Assembly (NCBI GenBank): GCA_013399875.1
Contig: VXAZ01000953.1
Span: forward strand, 1,979,453 to 2,043,452
Direction of reading: 5' to 3'
DNA from: Gymnorhina tibicen
Lineage: Eukaryota; Chordata; Aves; Passeriformes; Artamidae
Length of the DNA: 64,000 bases
Shown: positions 37,840 to 49,901 of the stretch, piece after piece
How positions within the stretch are numbered: position 1 is the stretch's first letter
Layout: the number at the start of each line of letters is the position of its first letter
Notes under the pieces: model-generated
Database searches by the model: none
Seen by the model: only the letters and a program-made list of their open reading frames with translations
What the model was told of the DNA's origin: nothing
Program-made: the position numbers and the translations under genes

Positions 37840-40800
37840 AAGTCCTCTGAACCCAGAAACGAATGCAAGCCCTGGCAGGAACCAAAGCAGACCTGTCTTT
37901 GCTCAGAGAGATGTGTCTCCATACTGTGCTCTAGACACGGCAGAGTGGGTGCTACCATCTCAGACTGGGAAACAAAGCAGAATTTGCATCTCCCCTAAAG
38001 GAAAAACGCGAGGGGACATGAATGCTTAGGAACAATAATAATGACACAAGTGAGGGAAGGGATGTGGTATGCTTGAACATAATCCTGCCAGTGCTGCTCT
38101 CCTACCCTGCAGCATCCCTTCTCTCCCAGCCCCAACTTTCCCAAACGCAGCTCTGCCAAAACCCCTTGTTGCTGCCCTGCGGCTCCTGGACATGCCAATC
38201 ATGCATTGCCACCACAAAGCTCTGCCAGCAGAAGACTGGGCAGTGCTCTGACAGTGTTCCCTCTTGAAAAATGACACTTCCAAAACAAATGTTTCAGCTT
38301 AATGGATGTTAGGCTGCTGTAATTTTAAGCCATTAAACTTGCAACTCTGACAAACACTCTCAGTGTGTTCTTTCTAATTACCAGGACCAAGCAGATTTAG
38401 ACAGCGGAAATAGAGCAGGCTCTCACATTTCTTTACTATAGCCTGACTTCTTGTTATTTTCCCTTTCCTCACTCCACTCTCGCCCTTGCTCTGCTTATTT
38501 ATTGCACTAGTGGTGTTGTTATGCCTTGCAAATCCTTTTGCAGAGAAACATCCTCTCTCACCCAGAGTTTTCACAGAGAAATTCTTCCCCCATTCCTCAT
38601 TGTTTCCCTGCTCATTAGCTTTGCTAAGCCCTTTTGGCTGTGAATGTTCAGCAGCATTTACACTGACTGACAGTGACCGAGCAAGAGGACATTGACATTA
38701 CTGCCTGTCAACTTGCTGGAATCTGCTGTTATCCAGTGGTCTGTCTGTCTTAATTCCCTCTGACTTTATTGCAGCCTTTTTTTGATTTGAGTCTCTCCTC
38801 CTTATCTGTATTTCCTTCCTCTCTTTTATTTTCTTCTCTCCATCCCTCACCGCTCTTGAACCTCATCCTCCAAACTCTCTGAAAATACCCCCTGGAAGAA
38901 GCTGTTGTTTGAGAGTCGGCTCTGCTGGTGAGTTGATGGAAAAGCCTATGCACTGGAAGACTGTTGGAGCAAAGACCTTCACCCATCCTCCCTGCAGAGT
39001 GCCCACCTCCATAGGATCACATGAGACCCCTCCCCAAAACACAGGAGTGGACAGAGCACTGGTATCAACGCACTGAGTTGTATGTGGTAACAAACAACCA
39101 CATGGCAACATTCAGTGTAGAGCAGTCCGTGACAATAAGAGATGTGCAATTCACCATTAGGCTATTCTGCTTTTCTGCCCCACTTACTCCTCATTATCTC
39201 TCATTTCCAATATGCTTTGTATTTTAGTATCTTCCTTCTCTTTTTCTTTTCTTCATCCTCTTTCTTGTCCTCTTGCTTTGTTCTCGCTCTTGGAATCTAC
39301 CTTTCTCCCCCTTGGCCAAGCATACATTGAATATCAATGCCAAAAAATAAAATAAAGACCTCAAGGGTTATGAATTATCTGTCCTATTTTAATAATTAAA
39401 GATGAATACACAGGGCCAAGGCAGCTTAGGCATTTCTCTGAACAATCACATTATATCAGAAATGTCTTGCATTGCCCCTAGTGAAATACATCAAAGAAAC
39501 TCCCACCCCTGTATATACAGCAGTTGTCCTAGTCCTGCCCTGAGACCATTTGGCAGCCAGTCAACCTGGGTTTGATTGGGGACTATATATTTAGTTTCAA
39601 TGGATAGGATTTGATGGCTTTTGATAATTTGCAACTTCCAGCTGAAGAAAAGCAGCTTATTATTAAATGAAAATAAAATGAAGTCCAGCTGTCTGGATGC
39701 AGATAGCAATTACAAAAAGCCCATGAGGCCCTCTGGACATCTTAACTTGTCCAGAGAACACGGTCTGAGAGACCAAAACCCGTGCTTCAGATGAGCTGCA
39801 GCCAGCAGTATCTCAAAACAGTGACACAGGTGACTTCAGAAAGCCCAGGCAAAAAAAGAAGAGAGGACTGGGAGAACTAAGAGATGGAGAGAAAGGAATG
39901 GCAAAAAGTTTGTAACTTTAAGAAAAGGGCTGTCTAGTTTTTAAGAGCACCCCAACTTTATTTGACAGCAAGCAGCGTGCCCTGCTCCACAGAACGCCTG
40001 GGTTAAATCAGAGAAGCAGGAGAGTGCAGGATTTGCTGCCTCCAGCTTCTCAAAGTGTGAATGTAACAGGAAGAAAGGAAGGAGAAGACTAATAATGAAC
40101 TTTCACTCCTTTAGGGAAGAGAGAGAAGCAGTGACTACATGCCCTGTCAGGAGCAGAAGTTGTTTCAGGAAAAAAAGAAATAGAAAAGTAAGAAGAAATA
40201 GTCCTTCTAACCCCTCAATTACACATGGACCAGCCAGAATCTATCTCTACCCACAGAGAGAGCCACAGGAGACCTTCAAAACTCTGCTCTTTGGCTGGAG
40301 ATAAGTGCCACGTGTCCCAGTGGTGCCACACAATGTTGTATCTAATAACCTGACAGTAAGGGCTACAGGCTGCAACCTGTAGTGAAATGAACTAAGTGTA
40401 AAGCAAAGGAAGTTGTGTGCTCCTTTTTCCTAATCCCTGCCTCCAGAAAGGCATTCATTTTCCTCCTGCAAAACTCATGCTAACCCAGCAGCAGAGCCTG
40501 TGATACAGACTTTAAGCCAGGCCTCATGGACCACTTGGGAAAGCATGAGGGGATGCAAGCCATGCTCAGCTCCCCCCTTGCTACCTCTGTCTCCCTCTCT
40601 GACATCAGATCAGAAGCCATTTCACAGCCTCTGCACCTTTTTGTTACGTGACATGTAAGAAGAAGAGGAATGGTTATGTTTCACTAGCATTGCCAGAGGT
40701 GAGAATACTTTGGATGTGAAATTCAGTTCATGCTGAGCAAGGGAGACTTTCATTTTGCCCTAACTCCAACAGCTTTGTTACCAAACCCTGATGCTGGATT

Positions 40801-41945
40801 TGTGTTAGTTTTTCTCGTGTCATTATTTTTTAGAGGAGAAGCAGCAGATCAGGCATCTGACTTGTTTGGTTTAATTCATCCAAATATCTTAAATGTGGGC
40901 AATGGTCTGGGTCATTTCCTTCTCAGTCCAAACAAGCTTTATCCATTATTTCCTTCTGATTACACAAACCAAAAGCCGGACTGAAACTGCACTGATCTTC
41001 AAAGCCCCAAATCTGAACCTGCCTCACAAGCTGTTCCCTCAACTCCACGCAGAGGAGTTCAAGGAAACAAGCCCTTGCACCTTCTTCTGTTTCTCTGTCA
41101 CTCCCAGCAGGAGGCAGTCGAAAAGTAGGGCACGGAGCAGTAGGACCCCAGGGCAGTGGGTGAGGTTGTCGGTGCCCAGCAACAACTTTCCCACTGCCCG
41201 ATCCTCCACCTGTGCGGCTGCGGTGGCTCTCGCCCCGCTCCTGACAGACTCAGCCGTGACAGACTCCTGACAGCCACGTGTCCCACCCACCGCACCTTCC
41301 CATCCAAGCAGGGCTGCTGGGGTAATGGAGCGTTTGTGCATCCCTCTGGTTCAGCTCTCGCAGACCCCATCCCTAGGACTGATGAAGGGGAAAAAAAAGT
41401 TTTCATGGGGTGACACAGAACAAATGAAATTTTCTTCAATAAATCATTTTAGAGAGACTATTGACTTTAGGACCTTTGAATGCATCGACCCATTCATAAA
41501 AATCTCATCTTCTCTGGTACCTTGTACACTTTCCTTCCTTTCCCCTGTCACAACCACTACACTTCATTTTCTTTTCCTTTCTTTTGCTGTTTCTTTTCTC
41601 TCTTTTTTTTCCATTTTGACCCCGTAATCCTATCTTAACCTTCTAATCCTCTCTGCAGTTCCCTCTTCTTCCCTGATCTCAGCTCCATATCATTCACAGG
41701 CTGCCACACTGACAGGAGAGAAAGAACAGCAGATATTTACTGAAGTATTACCATAAAGATTAAAGCCAGCAAATACCACGACTCGCTCCTTCCCTCCAGC
41801 CCTTGGCCTAATGAAAACACTCTGCACTCTTTCCCTTTTCTTGGAAACAAAATGACAAAGCCCTATAATCTCTAAGGTGAAAGAAAAAAGAAGGCCCAAA
41901 AGTGATTAAAAGAATAGAAAGGCTAGCAGAAAGGGAAATAGAAGT
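37840..41945. other. Unique intronic sequence, no gene seen
   Basis: No exon recognised. It holds a pyrimidine-rich stretch (39225-39300) and a CpG-richer patch with short internal duplications (GACAGACTC twice, CTCCTGACAG twice) at about 41200-41290. A second pyrimidine tract lies at 41560-41620. Confidence 0.6.
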
Positions 41946-41949
41946 GGGA

Positions 41950-42350
41950 ATAATATTATTTAGCACTTCTATAGGACCTGACTGACGATATTATGTTGAC
42001 CTGCAGCATCTTGTGCTTTCCATGTGCTCCCTTTCTGTCTGTATTCACCTCTTATCCCCAGTGCTTGGAGCATAAGCCCCCTGAAGGAGGATTCTCCTTT
42101 TTGTTCTCTGTGTGCTCAGGACCCAGCAAAAAGATGGGATAGAGATGCAGAGCCCTGGCTTGCATGGCCACAGCAGGAATAAGCAGAGCTCAAGGCACTT
42201 TACAAGGGATATTGCTATTGCCAACCCCAGGCTGCCAGGAGCACAACAAAAGCCCAGCAAGATGGGGTGACTCATGCATGGTTAGGGAAGGGGCACTACC
42301 CGGAGGAAAACTTGGACAACCTGAGTGCTGCCTGTCCCTCAGCCTTGTTG
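41950..42350 (-). repeat. Possible MIR-like relic, reverse orientation, interrupted
   Basis: 'aataatattatttagcacttctatagg' (41949-41975) and 'gctcaaggcactttacaagggatattgctattgcc' (42188-42222) resemble consecutive parts of a reverse-oriented MIR/CORE-SINE. About 200 bases separate them, where about 20-40 are expected. Either an insertion split the element or two fragments lie close together. The tail to 42350 is weak. Confidence 0.42.
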
Positions 42351-42394
42351 CAGCCAGGACATCAACACAAGAGGATGAGGGGAGACCACCGGAA

Positions 42395-42620
42395 TGAGAG
42401 AGGGAAAGTAAATGAGGAAGCTGGATAAATGAGAAGAGAGAAATTAAAAATGAATGAGAAAGAAAAGATTTAAAAAAAAAAAAAGTAAAGCCAAAGAAAA
42501 TTGAGGATGAAAGGAAAAATAAAAAAGGAAAGAGAAGCAAAAAGTAGAAAAGAAAGAGCTGAGCTACATAGTGCCAGAGAAAGAGGAAGAACTTCTCCAG
42601 AACACAGAAACAGACTGCTT
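42395..42620 (+). repeat. Purine-rich low-complexity tract
   Basis: Nearly continuous A/G on the plus strand with an A run at 42471-42484. A Phe/Leu/Ser-rich open frame on the other strand (42190-42720) is a by-product of this composition and not a gene candidate. Confidence 0.75.
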
Positions 42621-43640
42621 GGAGTAGGAGGAGGGAAGGGTTTTTGTGATAGCAGGAATGCAATGCATTGTTCTCTTCGAGGCTCAGCCTTTTCAAAATA
42701 TAACTGGAACACTGTGGCACTATAAACCAGGTAACTATGTCCAGGTAGGACAGACATATGCATGAAGATCAGACCTCTCCCTCACTCTGGCATGTTCATC
42801 TTCCACTTGTTCCCCATCCATCCAGACTCACGTGCAGAGACAAGGGGTACCACGCTGTGGTCCCAAGAGGTACCATGCAATAAACCATGCACAAGATTTA
42901 TTGGCAGAACAAATGCACCTGAGTCCTGCTATATGCACAGAGCTTTATCACAGAGGTAAAATTACGAGGACTGCACAGAAGATAAACCTGCAGGCAGAAG
43001 CTCAGCTCTGACCAACTCACAGCAACTGGTCCTGACCAATTTGGAAAATTCTTTTCTGTGCAACAACAAAGAAGCAAACCCCACTTAAAAAACCAACCAG
43101 CCAAACAACAACAAACAAAACCAAAGTCCCAAACCCAACCTGCCTATTTTTTCCATAGATCTAGCCAATTCAAACAATTAGAAAGAGGAGCTTGACATAA
43201 TTAAAACTTCGTCTTTCTTCACATGTAAAGTTCACAATGGTGTTACTGCTGCTGGACTCCTCTGTCCAAAGAAAGGGGCTATTTACTCATTGCAGATAAA
43301 GCTGATGAGTAAACAGGTACATGTCACCCTCTCACTATGCAGCAAGAATCATGCACTTGCCCAGACTGCTTCCATCAAAAGATCCCAAAGCACTTGATGA
43401 ATAGTCCATTAAAGCCTGGCAGCACCTTTGGGAGATGGAGAAGGAACAATGAACGATCACTTCAGTCATCACACAAGGGCATCTCCCTTCAGACATGAAA
43501 AGCAGAGCTTGTTAGCAGTGCACAGATGCACTGTAAGACAGTTTAAGGAAACAAGAATACCTCTTGCAGTTAAAAGTACAGAGGCAATTAAGTAGCTAAC
43601 CTAAAGTGAAATTTGGCTGGAAGACAATAAAGCAAGCCTG
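42620..43640. other. Unique intronic sequence, no gene seen
   Basis: Only a CAA/CCAA-rich simple stretch (about 43085-43130) stands out. Confidence 0.6.
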
Positions 43641-43855
43641 CTTTTACCAAGCATTACTTAACACCTCTCATTAACAGAGGTCAAGGCACTTTTTGAAGGT
43701 GATAGGTATTTTTATCCCTAGCATATAGTAGATAAGGAAAAGGAAAACAAGAAAGGGGAAATGGTGTGCCAAAGTCTACACACAGTAAGAAGCAGAGTAG
43801 AGAACAAATCCTGGGTTTTCCAGGCTTGCTATCCTCTCTGGTAAGCCATCTCCCA
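43640..43855 (-). repeat. MIR-like (CORE-SINE) relic, reverse orientation
   Basis: 'gaggtcaaggcactttttgaaggtgataggtatttttatccctagcatatagtagataaggaaaa' (43677-43741), 'ggtgtgccaaagtctacacacagtaagaagcagag' and 'aacaaatcctgggttttccaggcttgctatcc' follow the reverse MIR order (TATTATCCCC...GAGGAAACTGAG, TTGCCCAAGGTCACACAGCTAGTAAG, GGCAGAGCTGGGATTCGAACCCAGG). Diverged. Confidence 0.65.
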
Positions 43856-43859
43856 CATT

Positions 43860-46650
43860 ATCTCTGTGGTCACTGCGTCTGGACATATCTGCATTTAAAA
43901 CTTTTTACTGATGAGGTGAGACTATGTGCATCCAGCTAGCCAATAACCATTCCAGGTTACAAGTCCAGAGATCAAGCTTTCAGGGTGTTCTCACTGCAAA
44001 CCGCAGACTGCCCCTGCAATCATCACCTTCTTCTATGTCACAAGGCAGAATATATGCTTAACAAATGTCTGTGACCACCACACCAGCACTTCCACCTGCA
44101 AACATCTTGGCTGAAGACTACTGTAAAGGGCAGAACCTGACCCAAGCACTGCTCAGGCTTTGCTCTGCAGGATGCTCCAACACAAGCTGCTGTGCTGTTC
44201 AGAGGCAGCAGCACAAACTAGCTTCCTCAGCTTATAATGCTTTGCTTTCTGGGAACAGGGTGGGAGCACTGCTAGGAGGACCTGTCATCCTCCTAGGGGT
44301 GCACTGTTTTCCCAGAGATGAGCAGGATCCCAACCGGTTCCGTGTTTCAATGGCAGTGGCACAGAAGGGATCCTGCTACAGAAGTCTCTTTTGGATGAAG
44401 CTGGAGTGTACTTGGGAGTCATCAAAATTTGTTGGCCCATTATGTCCATGCCAGATAGTCAGATAAAAAAGGACTGCCTGACAGAGCTGCACTTTGTGTC
44501 AGACAGACTTGGCTGGGCAGGCTCCAAGGTGCTTCTCCTCCCTACTGTTTAATTACTGTGAACAGAGGTTTTAACAGAGAGAGATGCTATTTGAGACAAG
44601 GCTGGTTAGAGAGATAGCCAGGTCCTTGGAGTTAGTAATTAATTACCAGGCATTCTCAGTCTTACGACATTAACTGCTTACCCTTTTAAATAGTAGTAAA
44701 TTGAAGATACGTGTCTAATTAGAGTTGTAAAATGCTTTAGAGGATTGAACAGAGAGAACGTAGAGATGGAGTGGGAGGCAAAGTGCTCTCTGGGAGGAAA
44801 GGAGATGTGGGAAGGAGATGATATGAAAGCTGTTTTAGCTGGTAATGTACCAAAGTCCTGGTTATCTGAAGGGACTTCCAGCTCTGCCAAGCTCCACAGG
44901 GGCATGCCCCCAGAAGAGGGGAAGCAGGTAGAGTACTGGATGTGCACAGGGTTGATTTTTTCCTAGAAGGTCACAGACAGACCTTGAACTCTGCCACTAC
45001 TATCAAGTTAGCAGTTATTGTATTTCACATCCTAAGAGCAGGCACAACCCCTCCACTCCAAAGATTTTGGGAAGTATATACCAATAGGCTGTACTAAACA
45101 CACTAGGTTGGTATTACTTTTAGGAGATCAAAAACTCTAGGGGCTTTTACTAAAGAGGCAGGTCTGGATTTACTGTTCTTCATAAACCCACACTTAGAAT
45201 ACTGACTTCATCCCTCTGCCTCTTAATTTAAATAGGGGAAAAATTATAGAAAATAAACTATTCACTGCTGGATTTCTGTTGAGTATCATGTGATCTCAGT
45301 CTCTGCTACCAGCAACTTATTAGAGTGTATTTCAGGTCAAAACCACACCAAGCAGTTGCCCTGTATTTCGTGCAAATGCTTTTCACTTGCACATTTGTAC
45401 TCTCCAGCGGGCTCTCCTGGGAACTGAGGTCAGTCACATGGTTTAAGAAGTTTGTTACAAAGCAGAAGGACTTCTTGTTTCATAGGAAATAACATAGCTC
45501 AAATAAAGTACAACTGAAATAACCATAGTAGTCTAGTATGCAGTCTAGTATCAGGCAGGTCCAAAAGAGTTTGCTCTAAGGCAGCATGTATTAAACATTC
45601 CTCCTTTTTTAGCTCTGATTTTTAAAGCTACATCCCCATTCACCAGCATCCATGCCCATTTCTTCCCACCTGAATACTCTTCCCCCTACTTCCTCACCTG
45701 TGAAAAACAATCTAATGACCTTTGAAAGATGCTGAGGAGAGTTTTATTCCAATGGTGTGCAGAGTGGCAGAGTTCTGGGGATGTTTCCTGCTTTGGTGCA
45801 GCCAGGGGGACTGGTTTCACAATGCTTTTTGCCAGATGGCTTTGGGTTGCCTCTACTCAAAGACTTACTTAGTATCTTCTGTCTTCATGGGACTAAATAT
45901 TGGAGGCAGCAGGTTTCTTGGGCAAAATCTTTTGTATGATAAGATTATAAACAAGAAGATGAGTTATAATCAAAGCTTGACGTTTTTCAAAGGCATTGAG
46001 TGCAGTGACTTTGTCTGAATGTCTGAATTCCGATTAGTTTAATTACAATCTGCCTTCCAAAACAGTCCCCGCAGTTCAAACTGGATGCTTTCTTCTTCTT
46101 TTCTTGTCATGAACCTGCTGTCATTTGCTGTTTAATACTTACAGGGTTCCACCTCAGAAGTGACTGTGCTTGACTGATGAGCAGAGCACAGCAACCTCTC
46201 CACAGGAGCATTCTTACAGCATTACCAGAGGTGACACCTCACCTCAAAGATTCCAGGGAAGGCAATAAGACTGCTTAAAGAAACAGTTAATTTTAAGGGG
46301 AAAAAAAAAAAAAGGAGAGCTCTATAAAACAAGAGCTCAAATGAGCAGTGCATCGACTCAGTTTACAAGCAAGTGACAAAAAGGCATTCTGCTGGGCTAT
46401 ACCCTGTCTTAAGCAGCAGCCCTAACCAAGCACACAACGTCAGATGATGCAGATTCTGGAAGGAATTATCTGAGTTACCTTGTTGGCTTCTAAATTCACT
46501 ACAGTAATTCAGAAATTAAGATAAATGCATGGCAAACTCATAAAAGTCCTCTGTTAAGAATGTACAAGAACCCAAACACAATGAAAGAATGCACTGAGAC
46601 AGAGAAAAAACGAGGCTAAGTGCAGGACTGTACTGCAATACAATGTCCCA
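43860..46650. other. Unique intronic sequence, no gene seen
   Basis: A 133-codon plus-strand frame (44065-44466) has no recognised domain. A homeodomain-type 12-bp palindrome lies at 44635-44646 in an A/T-rich block (44550-44730) listed separately. An A run of 13 lies near 46300. Confidence 0.6.
44550..44730. promoter_or_regulatory. Candidate regulatory block with dimeric homeodomain palindrome
   Basis: GTAATTAATTAC (44635-44646) is a perfect palindrome with two overlapping TAATTA-type cores, the arrangement bound by paired-class homeodomain dimers. TTTAATTAC lies about 80 bases before it and GTCTAATTAGAG about 70 bases after it. Inferred from motif content only. Confidence 0.3.
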
Positions 46651-46654
46651 TATC

Positions 46655-47065
46655 AGGTCATCCTATCTGCAAAAGATGCAATAGAAATAAAAAGGGTTCA
46701 GGGACAGGTGACAGCAATGAGTTAAAGACCTCACAAAAGATCTGTGAGAGGGGAGATTGAAAACACTGGGGCTTTCTGCTTCAAAGAGGAAACAAATCAG
46801 GCTGGGTAGTGTAGGATAGATAAAATAATGAAGAATACAGCAAGGCAAACACGCTGATAAAGGTAGGTAGCATCCCATACAACAAACACTACCCCTGTAA
46901 GGCTGCACAGGGTTTGCTGCTTTCCTACTAAGTGCAAAAATGTGTGTAATTCACTGCCACAAGGCCTAACGCTATCCCTAAAAGCAGTGCATTACAGTTT
47001 TGTGAACTGCAAGGATATCAATGGTCACTTTATACATGATGGGCAAATCCCTGCTCATGACCCCT
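46655..47065 (+). repeat. Ancient CR1/L3-like LINE relic
   Basis: Reading plus, 'aaaagatgcaatagaaataaaaagggttcagggacaggtgacagcaatga', 'ggggagattgaaaacactggggctttctgcttcaaagaggaaac', 'aaataatgaagaa' and 'taattcactgccacaaggcctaacg' keep the order of the L3/CR1 3' end (GCAACAAAAATGAT..., GGGGCTCTTCAGCTTGGAAAAAAGACG, AAAATCATGAATGG, GAACTCCTTGCCAGAGGATGTTG). Strongly diverged, no frame. Confidence 0.6.
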
Positions 47066-47069
47066 TCCC

Positions 47070-48160
47070 CCCAACACCAATTATATCAATCCTCTTCCTT
47101 CACACTACAAGCAGGAAACAATCTGTCCAGGACACAGAAATTTCTCCTAGCAGCAAGTTATTTCTATGATTCTGCATATTTGCCAACTTAGGAGGTTTTT
47201 GTATTTTCTTACATAATGCAAATTTAAAAATGCAAGATACCGATGTAAAAGGGTTCTGCTATCATCTGCTGTTTCTTAAATTCTTCTGTTTTGGAGGAAA
47301 TTCATATATGCTAAACAAGAGTCTGTTTGAAAGGCACTCTCTCTTAAGGACTTTTAAGTGTTCAAGCAAGAGAGGAAAATGATCATCCTACGTTTTAATG
47401 AGCTCACGGAGGACCTGAAAAGAAACTTCCCTTTCAGATGGCTTGTGTCCCAGCAGCTGAAAATTCCCCCCTGTATCATGTCACCCCTAGTGACTCCGTG
47501 ATCTCTACAAAATGCTGCATCTGGCATTCCCTGACCAATCAAGGAGTGCACTTTCTCAGTAAACTTCTAGGGAACAGACAGCTTGTTTCAAAAGATTTAT
47601 AGTATCAGCCCCTGAAAGGACTTGCCACCTACATAGTTCCAAGATTTACAGGCCTGTCATTTCCCATGACCCCATCTAGATCTTCCCAGCAGAGCTGTGT
47701 GAGCTGTTACACACTTTGTAAGCACCTTTTTAGATATCCTGCTTTACTCCTTTCCAAAAAAAAGTGAATAAGCACATCAAAACCCAACGAAACACTTTGC
47801 ACTGCTATCTGTAGGTGTCTCTCCTCAATTTCCTCGCTTCCTTTACAGAAATGCATGAATGTAGGTTCCTCCTTTACTAAGATGCTCATTCTCTGGACCA
47901 GAATCTCCATTTCACTGCGGAGAACACTCAGATGCAAACACCAGTTGCGGATTTCCTTGGGAACACAAAAGAAGTAGAGTGTTCCCTCCCACAGCTTCAT
48001 TTCCACTAAATTGGAACTGCCAAGCTTTGGCCTTTCCGACCACAGTTGAGGAAGGATGATCTCCTGCTTCTGCGTTACATTAGGAGACATTTCTGTGATA
48101 TCCTAGTCCAGCAGCCGGTCAGGTAGCACAGCTCTGAACAAGACCTATAAACTGAGCCAT
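47070..48160. other. Unique intronic sequence with one 127-codon minus-strand frame
   Basis: No repeat or exon is recognised. A minus-strand frame at 47707-48090 starts MSPNVTQKQEIILPQLWSER and contains an acidic stretch EEPTFMHFCKGSEEIEERHL. No domain is recognised and its upstream side lacks a good polypyrimidine tract, so I do not call it an exon. Confidence 0.5.
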
Positions 48161-48164
48161 CAAA

Positions 48165-48325
48165 GATTTTGGTCACCTATGTCTGGCCACTAATTTGCTG
48201 AGACAAATGTCCTTTTTGAGCCTCAGTTTCCCACACTGCAAAATGGGGACCAATAGTGGCTTGTCTCAAAGCAGAAATAAATTAAAATACTTTGAGATTC
48301 AGAAATGGCAGGGTCTACTGAGCTA
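48165..48325 (+). repeat. MIR-like (CORE-SINE) relic
   Basis: 'ctttttgagcctcagtttcccacactgcaaaatggggaccaatagtggctt' (48211-48261) is an unmistakable match to the MIR core (TCTGAGCCTCAGTTTCCTCATCTGTAAAATGGGGATAATA). 'aatactttgagattcagaaatggc' (48286-48309) matches its 3' part (GTGCTTTGAGATCCTCAGATGAAAGGC). It is the clearest MIR-type copy in the window. Confidence 0.8.
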
Positions 48326-48739
48326 AATAATCTCAAAGTAATCATGTGCTCAGGCATAGATCTGACAGCAACTTTTCTATGCATGTTTTTAATAGAGGTT
48401 AACATTTTCATTTTCTCTAAGCATATTTTAGTCTCTATCACATAAAAGCAAGGTCTGTGTGAGGCACCAACAAGCAGAATGCACAATCATTAATTTCTGC
48501 AAAGCAGCCTTGGTGTCTGTGAAAACACTCCAGGTAACTCAATAAATTAGAATAATAAACACAAAGGAAACCAGAGAACAAGCAAGGACAGGGCAGAAAT
48601 CACAAACAGAGGCCGACAGCATAATATATGGTGCAACAGCAGTCCAAGCTGGGCCTCCACGAGGCACTGCGGAGCCTCTGGGATGCACATGTGAGGTGGA
48701 GGATATCCAAGTCTTGGTACTGTTCCTTATTACTCCCTG

Positions 48740-48850
48740 AATCTCGTACGAGTAATTTTAATTTAAACATCAGTGTGCACTCGCCGCCGGGGCCTCTCCC
48801 CACAATGCCCGCGGGGAGATCTCCAGCTGGCAAGCGCAGCACAGCCCCTG
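48740..48850. promoter_or_regulatory. CpG-rich patch beside A/T-rich motif, candidate regulatory element
   Basis: About eight CpGs fall in 100 bases, including CTCGTACGAG (48743-48752, a perfect 10-bp palindrome), TCGCCGCCGG and CCCGCGGGG. TAATTTTAATTTAAAC lies between them. This is a sharp local excess over the CpG-poor intron. It is too short for a CpG island, but it fits a constrained element or a minor promoter. Confidence 0.3.
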
Positions 48851-49852
48851 TAGCCACAACCCCCCAGCGAAGGAGCTTTTGCTGATGCAAACACGAGCCT
48901 CAGCAGTAGCAAGCAGAGCCTAAGGCTGAAATGGTGCTGCAGCAGGGGATGTCCGGCTGCTGTCAGGAGGACAGAGCCTGGTGTCAGCTGGGGAGAGGGA
49001 AAGGGCTGCCTCTGCCCAGAGGTGTTAAGCAATACCCTCTGCCTGAGGGCAGGGAGCAGAGGAGAGGGAGGATGAACAACTGTGCTTCTAAACAGGTTAC
49101 TTTTGGCTCCTTATGCAATCCGCACTCCTACAGAAGCAAATCAACCCCCGAGGGGAGCAGAGGGAATCTTTAGTGCTGGAAAAGCATATTATTTTCTTGC
49201 AGGAAAGTTTTCTTGCTCTTAGCACCCCTTTCTGGTGTTGTGGTACTGGCAGTACCCCCAACAAAGTTCTCCTGTACTGGGGCTCCCCACACCAGCTCTG
49301 CCCCTGCACCCCTATATACCTTATGGTGCTCCAGACCTATTACTTTCCTCAACACATCAGGTTTATGCATCTTAAGTGCTCACTTCTTCAGCTACTCCTA
49401 TTTCAGTCCCAAGTCTCTTCTGAACAGAAAGTGCCGTTCACATAAAAATGACAAGGACAGGCAGAAAGAATTAGATTGTGAAGAAAGATTCAGCGAACTT
49501 GTTCCATTTTCCTCCTGGATCAAGCCCTGAACCCACAGGAAGCCTCCAGAGGTACTCTCTGCTGTAAAAGTTCTGTGACATTTAAGAGGCCTCCCAGTGA
49601 GTCCTGGGAGCAGAGCGATGGACTTCTAGGGGAAAGTTTTGTCTTTGCCACGCAAGGAACTGATGCTATTTATAACAATTCCTGCTGTCCCCAACTGGGC
49701 ATGAAGACAATCAGCATCTGTCCACACCCTTGGGGAAACTGCAGAACCAGCGATGTGGTATATGTATCTGTGCAGTGCCTGCTGCTCCAGCATGAAAACG
49801 GCAGGGTGGGCAGAGAGGAGCTGTGAAGGCTCAGCCAGGGCTAGGGAGATGA

Positions 49853-49901
49853 GGGGCAGGGGAAGGGGATGGGGGAAGGGGATGGTACCAAAGGGGATGG
49901 G
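49853..49901 (+). repeat. G-run array with quadruplex potential
   Basis: Five consecutive runs of four or five G are separated by CA, AA, AT and AA, with the GGGGAAGGGGAT unit appearing almost twice in tandem and further G runs up to 49901. It meets the G-quadruplex pattern on the plus strand (the LSAMP template strand). Probably an imperfect minisatellite. Confidence 0.8.

Noticed and set aside
42190..42720. 176-codon minus-strand frame rich in Phe, Leu and Ser
   Set aside because: It is generated by the purine-rich low-complexity tract on the plus strand, which lacks stop codons on its complement.
44065..44466. 133-codon plus-strand frame with several cysteines
   Set aside because: No known cysteine-domain spacing and no signal peptide-like start; chance frame.
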